Assembly: GCA_036346355.1 (NCBI GenBank)
Contig: CM070571.1
Span: 46,830,293-46,894,292 of the forward strand
Length of the DNA stretch: 64,000 nt
DNA from: Rhipidocladum racemiflorum
Taxonomy: Eukaryota > Streptophyta > Magnoliopsida > Poales > Poaceae
Direction of reading: 5' to 3'
The translations under genes were made by a program, and so were the position numbers. The number at the start of each line of letters is the position of its first letter. Within the stretch, counting starts at the first letter, position 1. This document shows positions 1 through 12,900 of the stretch, piece by piece. The notes under the pieces were generated by a model. That model was given only the letters and a program-made list of their open reading frames with translations. It did no database searches and was not told the origin of the DNA.

Positions 1-1213
1 GGTGCAGGGTGGATGGGCCGCTGACATGCGGGCCCCGCGTGTCAGTGTCACACGCACGCCGCAGCGTGGGCCGGCGCGGCGGTCGGCCTTCTGAGCAGCG
101 TGGCGCAATCTCGGCCGTTGATTTGAAAATCAACGGCCAGTTAGATATGGCTCACGCCGTTTGGGTTAACGCGTTTGATCTCGACCGTTGGATCTAGATC
201 CTACGGTCGAGATTGGATCTCGGGATTTGGATTGGGATCTCACCGTGAGATGGCGTGGCGTGATCTCGGGACGTTGGATCTTGATCGGACGGCCGAGAAG
301 CTTCGAGCGGCAGCGATGGCGTCTTGGCGGTGGTGGCCGGAGCCGAGGGCGGCAACCGAACAACGGCGTTTGCGGGCTCCTCCGGCGAGGTGAGTGGTCC
401 TTCGGTGCGTCTCGTCGCGGTGAGTCCGGTGCAGGGTCAACGGCGGGGACGTGACGGCGGCGAGCAAGCAAAACCGCGGCGGAGAAGTGCTACAACTCCG
501 GCGGCGATTGCGGCGCGGGAGCGCTGCGCGGCGACGGCTAGGCAACGCGGCTACGCAAGGTCAAGGTGGTCCTCGGTGTGATCCGGGCATTAAATAGCCT
601 CGGCTTCGCGCGAAACGGAAACCTAATCCTCACGGCGGCGGCGGGCGGCGTGAGTCCGGCCGGACTTCGGGCGGAGACGACGACGGCGGAGGGCCCACGT
701 GGCGCGATCAACGGCCACGATTGGCTCGGCGCGCATGGATCCGGATCGGATCCGATCGAACGATGCGGCGCGGATCCTGGCCGTTGGATCTTGATCCGAC
801 GGCCCACAATGGTTAGGAGTTTGGACGGTTCGACCGAATCACGTGGCTCGGGTCGGACTCGAGTCCGACTTCGAGTTCCGACTTCGATCGGATGAGCGAT
901 TTGACCCGACTCGATTTTCCAGCGAATTAATATTTAAAATAATTTCCAGTAATTCATTTAACTCATTAAAAATAGCAAAATACTTAGAAAAATTCCAGAA
1001 AAATTCTGGAAAATATTTTAGGGTATTTGGGACTCAAATAAAATATTTCCAATAAAATTTTATTTGCAAAATTAAATTCTTTAATTATTTTAAAATGGAA
1101 TAAATTCCAATAAATTCCAAATAAATCCAAATAAATTCCAGAAAATTCCAAAAATTCACCAAAGTACCAAATCACACATGGATTTAAGAAAAGCAAAATT
1201 TTGGGGTGTTACA
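1..1213 (-). mobile_element. Partial Ty3/gypsy LTR, minus strand
   Basis: This is the first ~1.2 kb of a long gypsy LTR read on the minus strand. The plus strand ends in GGGGTGTTACA at 1213, the reverse complement of the TGTAACACCCC start shared by the other long LTRs here. The order of blocks also matches them: an AT-rich start, GC-rich DNA with GATC-centred palindromes (about 183-205), and a TATA-like ATTAAATA near 590. The rest lies beyond the window start, so it could be a 5' LTR or a solo LTR. Short ORFs inside are not genes. Confidence 0.85.
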
Positions 1214-2050
1214 ATCCCCTTCCCATTTTGCTCTCTTTCTAGGCAAAATCACTAAGCCTGCGCTCTGCCACCATAGCTGATGGGTTACCAAGTCGGGTTG
1301 TGGCGCCGCAATCGCTATGATGCAAGTCGATGCTGAGCGCCACCTCCTCCTCCATGGATTCCGTTGTCGTGTGTTGGAGGGGACCACTCGACATCAGTTC
1401 TGGTACCCCTTTTGGCTACTCTTCTCCACTGATCCAGAGGGATGAAGCTTCTAAATTTTGGTACAATCAAATCTGTCTTGTTTATTTGTTCTTCAGTTGA
1501 TACAATTATTTGATATATGTATGGAGCCATTTCCATGCCACCGATGTTGGGAATTAGCAGATCTGTAATTTCTATAAAAACTCTAGAACAATTTTGGATA
1601 GCTAGAGTAAAGAAACCAGGAGAAGGCTTTGGCCTAGATCTTGGCTACTAGCCGTGCACAAAACACACACACACACACAAGAAACACAAGAAGAAAAGGG
1701 GAACAAGGTATACGAGTACTACACTTCACTTGCTATTATATTATATAGTTAATCTTTTATAGTCGTACGAAGTATACTGCTACCATATGTTCATAAGTTA
1801 ATCCAGCCAAAGTGATGTGTTTTGGTGATCTAGAGTGCATTCCATGGGGGTGTTAATAGTATTGTTTGCTTATTTGTCATTTGTTTGTAGTGGAATGGGT
1901 TTGTACCCACCTAGTGGTTTCTTAAGTTACTTCTAGAATTCCTCGAATTTCCCTCTTCCCTAGCAAATTCCTCATTAGTCTCATATGCCTTAAAATTTTC
2001 ACCTTGCTCATGGTCCTTCACAATATCCTCCATTCTCGGCACCAGAGCCA
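1214..2050. other. Intergenic stretch, no gene recognised
   Basis: No gene is recognised here. The stretch holds a short (AC)n run at about 1662-1679 and otherwise AT-rich DNA with short, unconvincing ORFs. The piece at 1214-1450 has a coding-like composition but no recognisable family. Confidence 0.5.
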
Positions 2051-2051
2051 T

Positions 2052-2218
2052 CGGCGGCCAAAGTGAGCCTGTCGCTTTCTAAGTGGGGCACTCCACTGTT
2101 AGCATCAAGTTTGCAAGCCCAACCATTCGTCAATGTTGACAGTGGTGACGGTAACGTAGACTATAAAACTGGTAAGCGATTGCAATGGACACAAGAGGAG
2201 GACTTGAGATTTGTAAGT
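2052..2218 (+). pseudogene. Myb/SANT-like coding remnant, possibly PIF/Harbinger-associated
   Basis: One plus-strand frame reads through about 55 codons, ends at a TGA at 2216-2218, and contains GKRLQWTQEEDLRFV. This resembles the start of the Myb/trihelix-like proteins that accompany PIF/Harbinger transposons or form plant NAM-associated families, which have a K-R-L-x-W-T-x-E-E-D motif. It stops just past the motif and has no start codon or partner domain, so it is a fragment. The family assignment is from memory and weak. Confidence 0.35.
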
Positions 2219-2253
2219 TGATTTTTCATTGAAGTGTCTACATAAATAACTTA

Positions 2254-2400
2254 CTAGTAAAATGCCCGTGCATTGCAACAGATCCCAAATAAATGATAAC
2301 ACCACAAGTTCTAAACTCTTAAAAACAAAATAATGAGAATTTAAAACTTGAGCTATCACTTATTTGAGATCTGTTGCAACGCATGGACACTCTGCTAATT
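2254..2400 (-). mobile_element. Helitron-like 3' terminus, degenerate
   Basis: CTAG at 2254-2257, preceded by A and followed by the GCCCGTGCATTGC motif, matches the 3' end (minus strand) of the Helitrons at 10880, 16095 and 17528. About 100 bp further on, the sequence near 2369-2385 is an inverted copy of the GCATTGCAACAGATC stretch. I could not find a matching TC 5' terminus, so the extent is unknown. Confidence 0.35.
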
Positions 2401-3324
2401 ATTAGTAAAGTAAGAGCTATGCTATGCAATTTCCATATACCTGTGTACTATATTCGTGTGAAAAAAGATATGTTTGATCACATAAACATTAGTACATCTC
2501 AAAAGCTAACCTCTTGTTGCCATAATATCCAAAGTATAAGGATAAAATACATGTGCATAAGAATAATATCAAGTAGTAGCAATATGTAGCAAAGCAATCC
2601 TTAGCAGGAGGCTTAAGACATGGCAGGAAACATACTTGAGATACAACCATATATGGATATAACACAAAGAAGCTTACTCAAATAAAAACTATGACCTACT
2701 CAATTTGACTTTGTAAAACAAAGCAGCAATCATCCACCTTAGATTATTTTCGAGGAAGTGGTATCATTACGATAAAAAGTACTAGCAATCATGAGAAAAG
2801 CTTAAAAAGGGTCACATATTGGCTGATATTACTACCTGTTCAAACAGCACGAAAAGATGGACATAGAAAAAGCTGATCCAGTAACTCGCCAATGTAGAGA
2901 AGGACGATTGTCCTTGTAGTGCCATTTTGTAGACCGCAACCTCCTCTCCTATAGAACGCTTGACTGTGTTACTATCGCTCAGGTATATGGAAATCTGAAC
3001 AGGCAGATAATATCCCAATGTTCATTAATTTAAGGCAAAATCATATCCAATTTAAACAGCATAATTTAACTACTCACATCCAATAAGAAAAGCCATATAT
3101 GGAAAGGAGTATGCGCATCTTCACTACATAGGATTTAGAGCTGCAAGCAACAAGATGAGTTTAAAAAATACAATTAACAATGGGAAAAAGTCAACTTGTT
3201 ATGCTTATCTAGACAATTATGTCTAAAATTAGCTCCAAGCCTCACCATAGAAAACACAACTCAACGGTTGATACAACATGATAATGCTTCTAATCTTACC
3301 TTATGGGCACATAAAGGCTTGAAA

Positions 3325-3329
3325 AGTCA
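3325..3329. repeat. Target-site duplication AGTCA (left)
   Basis: AGTCA here and again at 6907-6911 directly flank the LTR at 3330-6906. This is the 5-bp duplication expected from integrase. Confidence 0.9.
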
Positions 3330-6300
3330 TGTCGGGACCCGAATTTGCAAATCCGGACCCTCTGTGTATTCAGCACTAGTCCAGGAACACGCTAGTGCAC
3401 ACAGTCTCAACATTGGTAAATATCACAATCATACTCAACGAAATAATAAGGTACTTTAATTAGTTAACCAAGCTGGTTGCTCGATCTTAAGGTCAAGTTA
3501 CAAATATACGCCACGCAGGGCGAAACTTATTAAAAGGGAAATAACAGCAGCGGAAAATAAGATAACTTCGTGGCGCCATCCAGTATACCACAGGAAACTG
3601 ACTGGGCTCGCTCCCTAGATAGACGGTTCCTCTTGGAGTTCCTCCTCCAAAGCTGGTGTAGACTCTTTTTCAACTGATGTTGTATTGTGGCAAGGGTGAG
3701 TACTTGGTACTCAGCAAGTCATGCACAGAATGCAAACTAGTATACTACATGCATGGCTTATTACAAAGGAGTAGCTCATGGTATAATTGCAGTAAAACAG
3801 CTTTTGACAAGTAACATAAGTAGATTCGAAAGCAGTAGAAACATGTATAAGATCAATAACTTTTCCAGGAGTTAAATAGACATCTTTCTCATTCCTAATC
3901 CACATTTCCATCAACGTCATTATTAAACCAAACCAAACCTTTCAAGTCCAAGTTATTTTTAAGAAAGTCTAACCCTTGACTGTAATTCCCAAGCAATGTC
4001 CAATACCGCGAACACGGCTATTCGAATAGATTTTACACTCTGCAGAGGTTATGCACTTTACCCACAAGATACAGCCAAACACCACAAAGGCGAGTGTCCG
4101 TAACAAAGTCTTTTGGAAACTTCTAACAGCACAAGTGGGCCTCCCCGGTTATTGCACACTAACCCTTCCCTTAGCGAAAGCGAAGTTTAGGCCAATCAAC
4201 CGTTAGATGGGTACCTGGCCGCAGCCCCGGTACGCTCCCCCGTACAACTACACAAAAGGTATAGTCGACACCCCGAGGTCCCACAGGTACGTTATTAGCA
4301 ACTTAATCAACTAGGTCCGTCCCATTACAGACATGTGGTTTCACGTTTGACTCAGTTCAAAGGCTTGCAAGGTTAAGTCCTTAGGGTGACCAGGGCAAGA
4401 CTACCCGAAGAACCAAATCAACGTTCCCGGTGCCACAACAGGCCCACCCAATCATTCTTGCCACATGCCCCAGTCGAAAACTAGTTATCAAACCCCCAGT
4501 TGTTTACCACGCACCACGTGCCATCAATATCGTCATCAATAACACATGACACTTCTCAAAAACAGGTTCCATATCTCATTAAGTCAAGGTTGTCATGTAT
4601 TTGTCAAAAACATGTTACGTGGCAAGGCTAAGCTTACTACATCGGTCTAATTACCCATGTTGGCAATTTAATAATGTCCAACTAGTAATCCACAACTAGG
4701 GTGACAAGGGGTCATGGCACATAAATAATAATCAAGGTGTCATAATGCAAAATTGGTATTTAACTAATTTCCCCAAACTTAATTAAAGCATTTGCTAATT
4801 AAACTAGCATGCAATAAATTAAATCAAAATAATTTCAAAATGGGAACAACATGGTCAAAGCACAACTTGCCTTCAAAGAGTACTTGTTCTTGGTCTTGAG
4901 CTGGCTCCTGGGTCAACACTTCACCTTCGAAGCTTTCGGGCACTTCAACGTCTACTCGTAACGCGTGCAAATAGCAATCAATAAATAAAACAGTACATAA
5001 GAGTGTTCAAAAGTTCAAATAAACTTCATAAACAGAGAGAGCACATTTTTATAAATTTTTAGAAACTGGAATCGTCCAAATCGGAGTTAAAATGCAAAAG
5101 TTATAACCGTTTAAAGTTTAAAGAAAACATTAATTAAATATAAACAGAGAAATATTCATAATAAAAAATTAATTAAAATTCATATTTGAGTAGGCCTCAT
5201 TTTTATGAAAATTTAGAAATTTGAATCACCCAAATCGGAGCTGAAACACAAAAGTTATAAGCGTTTGAAGTTTGAATCTATATTTAAAATCAATAAACCA
5301 AATTAAATAAATAATTTCTTTTTTGGAAAATGATTTATTGCGTCAGCATGACACGTGGATCAATCAGAGACCGCCACGTCGCCTCGGGTCCATGGACCCG
5401 GCGCACGGTTCGGCTCGGTCCACCGTGGACCCGGTCCACGGCACGTGTGCCTCTGACAGGTGGGCCCCTCGGGTGACGTCAGCGCACGGCTCGGTCGAGG
5501 GCTCTAACAGCTGGGCCCCACCGTGACGTCATGGTGCGGTCCGGCTGAGTCGCTGACACGCGGGTCTCATGCTGATGTCACGCGTGACGTCAGCGGCGAC
5601 TGGCGTGACCGCGCTGACCGCGACGGTCAGCCTTCTGGCCACGTGGCTAGATCTCGGCCGTTGATTTGAAAATCAACAGCCCAGATCGGATCTAACCTCA
5701 CGCATTTGGAAAACAACTCGGCTGATCTGGACCGTTCGATCTTGATCGGACAATCAAGATCCAATCTAAAGTTACAACGTGGCTAACCCTAGCCGTACGA
5801 TCTAGATCTAACGGCTGAGATCAATCCAAGCATGGTGCAGTTACGGCTACGTGGCACGATCTAAACCGTTGGATCTAGATCCAACGGTTGGAAACAGATC
5901 TAAAAATTAACACGTGAAATTTTACCGTGGTGACGTGGACGAATCCTGGCCTTCGGATCTTGATCGGACGGTGGAGAGAGCTCGGGAGACGGCGATGGCG
6001 TGCGGCAGCGCTAGCAGACCGGAGTTGGGGACGACGACCACGGCGACGGCGTTACGGGGCTCCTCCGGCGAAGTGAGTGGTAGTCTCCGACGCGTCTCGT
6101 CCTTGCGGTTCCGGATCTGGGCTCAGTGGCGGCGGAGGACGGCGGACGGCGGCGGAAACAACGGAGAACCGCGGTGGAAGCCTAACCCAACTACGGCGAG
6201 TGATTGCGGCACAACCACGGCGGCTCAGGCGTGAAGGACTAGGGCTACGGGTGCGCAATGAAACGGAGAACATGATGGCGCATTAAATACCCCCTCGACG

Positions 6301-6906
6301 TCCGTGTTATGCGTGGAAAACGAGGGCCCACGCACGAGCGGTGGCGGAATCCGAATCCAATTCGGATTGGGTGACATGGCTCAACGTGGACCGTTGGATC
6401 TTGATCCAACAGGCACGGGGTTCAGGCTCGGGTCTGGCTCGGCGACCTAGCTGGCTCGGTCGGGTCCGGTTCGGGTGACGTGGCACAATCGTGGCCGTTG
6501 GATTTCGATCCAACGGTCACGCGGTTAGGGTTAGGTTTGGCTCGGGTCCGGCTCAAACGCGGCTCGGGTTGGGCTCGAGTCCGACTCGGGTTCGGGCTCG
6601 GTCGGATGAACAGTGCAAACCCGATCGATTTTTCCAGCGATTAAATATTCAAATTAATTCCCAAAAAATCATTTAATTCATTAAAAATAGCAAAACACTC
6701 AGAAAAATTCTAGAAAATATTTTGGAACATTTTGGACTCAAATAAAATATTTCCAACAAAATTTTATTTGCAAAATTAAATTCTTTAATTATTTGAAAAG
6801 GGAATAAATTCAAATAAATTCCAAATAAATCCCAGAAAATTCCAAAAATTCACAAAAGTGCCAAATCTCATTTAAATTCATGAAAAGCAAAAATTGGGGT
6901 GTTACA
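3330..6906 (-). mobile_element. Solo Ty3/gypsy LTR, minus strand
   Basis: This 3,577-bp LTR starts (plus strand) with TGTCGGGACCC and ends with GGGGTGTTACA, so on the minus strand it runs TGTAACACCCC to GGTCCCGACA. It has perfect 5-bp AGTCA duplications on both sides and no internal region, which makes it a solo LTR left by LTR-LTR recombination. It shares all blocks with the LTRs at 41674 and 51007: the GAGTAC hairpin (3698-3712), the CTATTCGAATAG and CTCTGCAGAG palindromes (4018-4029, 4038-4047), the GATC-centred palindromes in 5640-5890, and a TATA-like ATTAAATA near 6282. Confidence 0.95.
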
Positions 6907-6911
6907 AGTCA

Positions 6912-9093
6912 AAAGAATTGAGCCATGATACTTTATAAATTTGATGGCTACATCAACACTACTTTTCCAATTTTAGATACGAAATGCAGGATTACTTATG
7001 TTAATAACTAATTCAAGTGAAATTACATTGAAACCATGCTGCCTTACCTATGTGGCTGACAATATTGCTTGTTAGACTTAATCTTATTTAATTCTATCTA
7101 GCAGCGACTTCCTCTCCCACTTAACCTTTTGGACCCTACAACAGAGTGGTAATACTCAATTTAGCTATGGTGTAATCTAAGAGAAGCAACACTTAATCAA
7201 GAAGTTGAAGCATAACATCTTTAATTAAAGTTGATATGTTTCATTAATTGGGCACTGCTAACATGAAAATTGCAAAAAAAAAAAAAAAGGCCAAAAAAAG
7301 AGAGACAAAATCCAAATCAATTACGAAGAATGCACCCTTCTCACCATAGCCTGCACAGAATAGTGAAAAAAATCAAATGGATCCTAAAATCTAAAAAACT
7401 TAGTAAAAATTAAAATGAATTTTTTTAGCAAGAATGAACCTCTAATATAGAATTTCAATAGAAAAAATAAGAATGAACATATTACTAAAAGTAGATGCAC
7501 TATGGTACTATAAGTTGCTGTCGTCACTGAAATGTTCCCCTAATCAGTAATCAAAATATATAGCGATTACAAACAAATTGGAAAAATGCTACGATATGTG
7601 GTTTAAACTAAAGTGCCAAAACAAATATTAAATCTATAAAAATGGAACTCTTAAATATCATTTTTCTATAAGATAAAATCTTTTCTACCTCTTAATCAAA
7701 TCTTAAGAAAAACACCATATGTTGCACAATTAAAGCTTAAGCACAACCCATTGATCAGGCAACCACTCTATAATGCTAAACCCATATATAAATTTTTTGA
7801 CCTCAAAAGAAACATTACATTTGATAATTATAAAACAGACATATCTATGTACAAACATCCATAACCTCCTATTTATAATTCTGGTTTTATGATTATAAGA
7901 AAGCAAAAATTTATGAAAGGGGAAAAGGTTTCAGGGCACAGTTTGCGAGGACAACTCACAGTTCATCGATTAATATTCCCCTGGAAGAAACATTTTCAAG
8001 CTCATGCTGATGATAGTGGAGCTCATCTTGAAGCTATGATATCTGCTTAACCAAATCATATACTAAAACAAATGTTGTTCTCATTGCTTGAGCCCTACAT
8101 AAAATGAAAAGAGAAATAAAATATTCCAATTTTTGGTAGATAATGCCATTACAATTTATAATCGAAGCCTGTTTACTTGAGTGCCTGCTAAGAATATCCC
8201 CCACATCATGGAGAAAAATATCACGATCATCAATAGATCCTACTTCAAGTATTTCACATGCGGCTTGACTAATTAAATGATATGGGTCCTATGCATTTGA
8301 GCAATATAGACTCTAGTATGTAAGAATGTATATATAAGAGAATAATCTCAAGAAGCTAAACATTTGTCATAAACTTAACAGACAAAATCTACAAGCAATA
8401 CCAGGCAGCCATCGATGGCCGGTAAGTACCACTGAAACTCCATTTCTATAGCTTTCAGAAATGAATATGACTTGAAATTTTTGTCCATCTTTCAAGCTGG
8501 CTAGCTATCTTCAGAAACTGATGAGCAGCCAGCTGATTAACCAGATGATTGATGAATTGCAAGAAATAAGAAATATCTACATGACAATTAATTTGGTAGG
8601 AGATTAGTTTGCATAGAAATAACCGAGTGTTCATAAGGTACCCTCTTTTGCTGGCTTATATAGCATTCCTGGTGCAGAACTTTCAAATTATGATCCCCCT
8701 AGAAGGTCATCGTTAGGAACATGTAATGCTATTGGCTCAGTGATGAAAAACACTTTCAAATGCTTATAGATTCATGACAAGATTACACCTTGCAAAATAT
8801 TTGTGTCCTCAAGTTGGACAAGGATGGCACACAAGCTTGTAATAGTCTAAAGAAAGGACAGTAAATAGAGAGCATTAACTTTCTATACCATCTAGCAAAT
8901 AAAATGGAATCTCGTATATAAAGTACATATTAATAAAAATATTAACCATAGAGTTCATAAAAGTCAAGCAATTATGGACCAATAAATGGAGAAGAAAGAT
9001 ATCAAAACCTTCATTACAGTCATCCTCATGTACCCTTTAAGGTTACTCTTTCTTATTGAAATTTTAGACAAGCTGTTAGATCCACTCTACGGG
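6912..9093. other. AT-rich intergenic stretch, nothing recognised
   Basis: This is low-complexity AT-rich DNA with a poly-A run near 7274-7288. I see no ORF with family motifs, no terminal inverted repeats I could pair, and no LTR signature. Confidence 0.5.
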
Positions 9094-9373
9094 ACTATTT
9101 GGTTGCCTGTATGCATTGAGTTTTGTAACTGTGGATGTAAAATCGAGTTATTTGATTGCCTAGATGTCCATCCTAGCCTGGCCCGAGTCGTGCAATTTCT
9201 CCCTCCCAGCCAGCCCGTGGGGAACGAGAATTTTGGGTGTATTCGCGTGGCGCGCGTGGGAATTATTTTTGACTCACTGCGTGCATTCGTTAGGTTTTTC
9301 ATCAGCTCATGCAACAAACCAAACATCATCTCTTCATAACTACACTCAACTCATGCAGACAACCTAACAATAT
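9094..9373. mobile_element. MITE-like element with imperfect terminal inverted repeats
   Basis: The left arm (9094-9130, containing TTTGGTTGCCTGTATGCAT) pairs imperfectly with the reverse complement of the right arm (9341-9373). The core is GC-richer than its surroundings. Size and form fit a non-autonomous DNA transposon. The target duplication is unclear, so the superfamily is open. Confidence 0.5.
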
Positions 9374-9493
9374 CACATGCATCTGCTGTTTGTACTGGTA
9401 TGATTTTCTATGCACAAGTAGCTTTCATCAGCACACTGAATTACTTTCAAAATTAATTCAGCGTCACTAGCACAGCCATTGTAGCACAATTTA

Positions 9494-9818
9494 GGCTATT
9501 CCCAATAGGTAGTATCATACTCATTAATTAGATGCCACATATGATTTTTTGCTGATGTGGCAAAGCAATAAATAGGAGGGAGAAGAAAGCTGTATCTTGA
9601 GCAAGATACAGCTTTGGCACGATATCTTAGGCCATGGCACAGAATCTAATGTTCTGGATCTACTTTCATAGACACAACATCACACTAATTAATTATTTTA
9701 AACATATAAGTATGATACTATGCATTGTAGAGAGTGTTTCTTCAATACAGTATCATACTTTTCATCCTATATAGCATTCTTGAATATTGGAGTATGACAC
9801 TTTGCACTGGGAATAGGC
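9494..9818. mobile_element. Tourist-like MITE next to the lipase gene
   Basis: This 325-bp element has ends GGCTATTCCC and (reverse complement) GCCTATTCCC, inner matching GTATCATAC/GTGTCATAC repeats, and a 3-bp TTA duplication at 9491-9493 and 9819-9821. These are hallmarks of PIF/Harbinger-type Tourist MITEs. A 30-bp near-perfect palindrome lies at 9586-9615 (14-bp arms, 2-bp centre). Its right edge is 99 bp from the start codon of the host gene, so it lies in or against the promoter. Confidence 0.75.
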
Positions 9819-9827
9819 TTAGAACAT

Positions 9828-9900
9828 CGGATATATCTGATATATACCGTTGCGGCATGTACTAATCTTACACTCTTCCCCTTCCTTCTCTTTCCCCTAC
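9828..9900 (+). promoter_or_regulatory. Probable core promoter and 5' leader of the lipase gene
   Basis: A TATA-like run (GATATATACC, about 9838-9847) is followed by a pyrimidine-rich patch (about 9876-9898) and then the ATG at 9918. This arrangement is common in plant promoters. A transcription start around 9870-9880 is inferred. The region begins just after the Tourist-like MITE. Confidence 0.4.
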
Positions 9901-9917
9901 GTCCTTTTCCCAAGCCA

Positions 9918-12900
9918 ATGGCGACGGCGCTGGTGAGCCGCGTGGAATCGTGGGTGCGGGACCAGGCGGCGCGGCTGCCCCCCTGGGCGCGGCCCCGGGC
10001 GCTGCCGCTGCCCCTGCCTATGCCGCGGTGGCCCTGGCCCCCGCCGCGGGCGCCCGCGTGGCCGGGCGACCGGCGCCGCCAGCGGGAGCGCATGTTCCGC
10101 GAGGAGTTCGAGCGCCGCCGCCACCAGCTCCGCGAGCTCTGCCGCGCCGTCCGCGTCGACACGGTCGCCGAGCTCCAGGAGCTGCTCTGCGCCATGGTCC
10201 TCGCCGAGTGCGTCTACAAGGTGCCTAACCCCACCACACCCTTCTCGCCTTGCGTTTTGCCTTGATCCGATTCCGGTAGATTGATAGATCCGGGTGCAGG
10301 GCATTTCTGGCTGGTAGTAAAATCTGTGAAATACGAATGATGCAAGTGGCAAAAGGGAACAAGTAGTTCTTTTCTAAAAAAGTTAGATGTTGGAGCGTTT
10401 CTCCAAGTAGTTGGATATAGAATTGGCAGCCTCTTGTGCTAGGGAAAGGTGAATCGAGTTGGGAAATGTCTACATGTATCCACTAAGTTATGATCGCAAA
10501 CTATTTCACCAAATATATGCATTCCAGCTTGGGACAATCATGCGCCGTTGATGTGGTATTCGTTGCTTTTCCCTATAAAATACAGCAGCATCTTTGGGGT
10601 GCTTATTTGATATAGTTAGTTCATAGTTACCAGAAACGCGGTACGGGAACTACGAACACAAACTCTGTACCCTAAATCGGTTTGGGTTCGACGAATCCGG
10701 TTTGCGATTCGCAGGGGTTTACACCGAATTCTGTAAATATGAGTTAGTCTGCAATCACTTGTGCTCAACTTTATATAACTCATTTATGTAGATTTTTTTC
10801 AGATTTTAGGATCCTCTGTGCCTGTACATTTAGTTGAATCCTCTCTCTTTTCTAGAAGTGTTATTCAGTAATTCTTATATCTCTACTATTATAAAGCAAC
10901 AGTTGGTGGCAGTGGTGAGTTCTACATTAATTGCACTGCTTAATTGCCCTACTTAATTGCCCTGCTTAATTGCCCTACGCAAAAAACGAAGCGTTGCTTT
11001 AATTAGTCAGCTTTTGCAAGAAACGAAGCGTTAAAGATAGATGTTTGATCTTGTGAAATAATTTTTTTATTTTTTAATCTTTATTTTTCGTTATCAATTT
11101 TGTTTTTCGTAGCAATGCACGGGCATGTAACTAGTACTGTGGTATGAAGCTGGGGCAAGAAAAGGGAAATGCATAGCCTAAGAGAAACTGCTCCGTGATT
11201 TTCCACACTACTTACATTTTTGTGTTGTTTCATCATTGATAGTGCATTTTCTATGACCTTATGGGACTCAATTGAACGGGTGCTCTACATATGCTTGACA
11301 CCATGACAACAATAGTTATTTGACATGGCTTGCATTGGATAGTTATCCTGGGCCTCCTGGCACATTGTACCATTATGATTATATTAATATCCTCTTCTAT
11401 GTTTTTAATATGTGCAATAACCTTCTCCCCTTTTCCTATTTAACTGAATGTTTGTATCTTAAAATATTCTACCTATTCTACCTATATAATTGCCAAAAGC
11501 AATCAGTAGCAATATGAGGAGGGAAAAATGTTCCCTGGGAAAGCAATAACATCAATATCGATTCTAATTTTCTAATAACTTTCAGTTTCTTTTCTTTCCA
11601 CATGCCACTTAGTCTCCTTATTTTTTCATGGCAGAGGCCTGTTTATGAGATGATGAGATATATTAATAAGTTCAAATCCGATTTTGGCGGAAACATTGTG
11701 TCTCTTGAGCGTGTTCAACCATCCTTGGATCATGTACCACACCGGTAAGCCGCAAGCTAAAATTTGTACTCAATCCCCCAAGGTTGTGCTTAAGTTTTTG
11801 CTTCTTTGCAGACCTTGTAATCACGCATTACAGTAAAGTACAATGCAACTTGTGTTGTGTTTTTATAACTCTAGTCTGTAGTAGATCAAGCAATCATGTG
11901 CCCACTAAGTACGATAACTAAAACCAGTGCGTCGGGCTCAAAGACTGGATGGATCTAGAGTGGTCATTTTCCTCATTTGGACTACGTGTATGAATTGTAA
12001 AAGTGACATGTTTGACAAACTGGGCCCTGCTAGATGTGTGTATAGTTTTTATTGGTTACAAGTCCTCAAATATTTGGTTTCCTTGTCTGTGTTGTGGTCA
12101 ATACTTGATAAAAGAGGCATTGGAAGATCTCAAAACCCTAGAAATGATGTGGGAATAGCAGGACATGCATTGAGGTGCCTTACACACTTCGGACCACTCA
12201 TCATAAATGACACTATTTGGATTGAGTTTGACATAGTGATCCCATTGTGAAGTAGCTTTAATTTCTTTAGGGTTTAGGGTTTAGGAGTTCAATTATCAAA
12301 TATTGCAGTGTTACTCTTTGCACAATATCAACATTGTTCAGATTCTATTTTTCCGTAGTTCAAATAATGACTATCTTCTCATGATGCTGATGTGTTTTGA
12401 TATATGCATTGGTGAAATCATGTAGGTATCTGTTAGCGGAGGCTGGTGACACTCTATTTGCTACATTTATTGGCACAAAGCAATACAAGTAAGAATTTTT
12501 GGAACTTAAAAATATGCAATGTTTATCGTGTTTGCAAGTGCATCAAGTTCTCATGTTTTCCTTTATAGAGATGTTATTGCTGATGTCAATATACTCCAAG
12601 GAACCATATTTCATGAGGATACTGCTCAGAATTTGGCTGATGCTGTTGACTCTGAGCAAAATGATGACCAAAAGAGTGAAGAAAACCTTGGAAAATCGTA
12701 TCGAGAAAAACCAAGACAGTTGAGAAAATCAAAACCTGCTGCACACCGAGTATGCCTTAGCTGCAACTATTGTTTACAATTTTGCTCACTGTTTGTAGGG
12801 ACTGATTCAGCATTTATAGGATTTGCCTAATTCAATATGTCATGTAGGGTTTTTTAGCTCGTGCGAAGGGAATTCCAGCACTGGAGCTATACAAACTTGC

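Noticed and set aside
8986..9339. 117-codon plus-strand ORF
   Set aside because: It spans a MITE and AT-rich DNA, has no recognisable domain, and overlaps an equally long minus-strand frame.
9767..10352. Minus-strand and alternate-frame ORFs of 90-150 codons over exon 1
   Set aside because: They are shadows of the GC-rich first exon of the lipase gene.
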